A DNA stretch of 39,616 bases from Nostoc sp. CHAB 5824 (GTDB taxonomy: Bacteria > Cyanobacteriota > Cyanobacteriia > Cyanobacteriales > Nostocaceae), in contig NZ_JAIVFT010000036.1 of the NCBI RefSeq assembly GCF_020829665.1, positions 1-39,616 of the forward strand, written 5' to 3'. Below are positions 39,509 to 39,616 of the stretch, piece by piece. The translations under genes were made by a program, and so were the position numbers. The notes under the pieces are model-generated. The model saw only the letters and a program-made list of their open reading frames with translations, was not told the DNA's origin and ran no database searches. Position 1 is the first letter of the stretch; each line of letters starts with the position of its first letter.

Positions 39509-39616
39509 TATTATCTCCCGCACCTCTCAGTTAGATCCGTGCGTGCAGCTTTCACTGCACACGGCTCCCGATGTTCTTAGCTTGCGCTTTTGCTCATGTG
39601 TTTGTAATCGTGGCAA
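39508..39616 (-). mobile_element. 3' end of a group II intron (domains V and VI), partial
   Basis: On the minus strand, 39567-39533 reads gagccgtgtgcagtgaaagc and continues tgcacgcacggatct. This has the hallmarks of group II domain V: an AGC triad at the base, a 34-35-nt hairpin, a GAAA-type tetraloop between tgcag and ctgca, and the expected CG bulge. A short domain VI-like stretch (39532-39508, ending ...gataatac) leads to a 3' boundary compatible with the AY rule. The rest of the intron, including any reverse transcriptase, lies beyond the right edge. Confidence 0.7.

Noticed and set aside
39329..39523. 64-codon minus-strand open frame
   Set aside because: It is antisense to the Tat-signal coding region and the intron boundary, with no family resemblance.

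Overview
The window is chromosomal DNA from a filamentous, heterocyst-type cyanobacterium (Nostoc/Anabaena-like); this is an inference. The support is a cyanobacterial gene set (ndhH, chlI, ycf66, the desC-desA-desB desaturase cluster, a LabA-like NYN protein, a Nif11 leader peptide), very frequent HIP1 octamers (gcgatcgc), AT-rich intergenic DNA and many short dispersed palindromic repeats. No rRNA, recognisable tRNA, CRISPR array or prophage was seen.

Layout. 1-1572: repeat-rich DNA, then an AraC-type regulator. 1878-3395: ndhH followed at once by an array of eleven 21-bp repeats. 3396-8145: a PLP enzyme on the minus strand, divergent from the acyl-lipid desaturase genes desC, desA and desB, which set membrane unsaturation. 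8716-11397: LabA-like NYN protein and a two-component pair. 11536-13258: a decay zone holding a hairpin element, a possible 33-residue membrane peptide, fragments of a HEAT-repeat protein and a response regulator, and a strikingly GC-rich O-methyltransferase gene that looks acquired. 13259-19739: a membrane protein of unknown function, a 2OG-Fe(II) oxygenase, an Omp85 outer-membrane protein, a DUF4870-like protein, a Gfo/Idh/MocA oxidoreductase with an HNH nuclease gene behind it, and a small membrane protein. 20028-29490: metabolic and signalling genes (GH57 enzyme, Ca2+/H+ antiporter, zinc-ribbon Ser/Thr kinase, a protein of unknown function, gnd, ycf66).

29536-32371 is a toxin-antitoxin island in decay. 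Two PIN-domain toxin genes carry in-frame stops, one of them also a small repeat insertion. An upstream gene has an internal TGA, a retropepsin-like gene is cut short, and a second copy of one antitoxin is split by a small inverted-repeat element (MITE). Beside them a ParD/ParE-type pair looks intact.

32575-38522: a GH10-like secreted hydrolase, chlI, a small membrane protein, a RlaP-type nucleotidyltransferase, an orphan Nif11 peptide and the rplU-rpmA ribosomal operon. 38880-39616 is a mosaic of broken redox genes: a frameshifted TlpA/DipZ-like redoxin, the C-terminal half of a cytochrome b561-like protein, and the Tat-signal N-terminus of a probable molybdopterin oxidoreductase. The last is interrupted by what looks like the 3' end (domains V and VI) of an antisense group II intron running off the window.

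The strongest leads are the island of stop-inactivated toxin genes with its MITE, the group II intron end, the 21-bp array behind ndhH, the dispersed ~120-bp hairpin element and the orphan Nif11 peptide. No complete new multi-gene system was identified with confidence.
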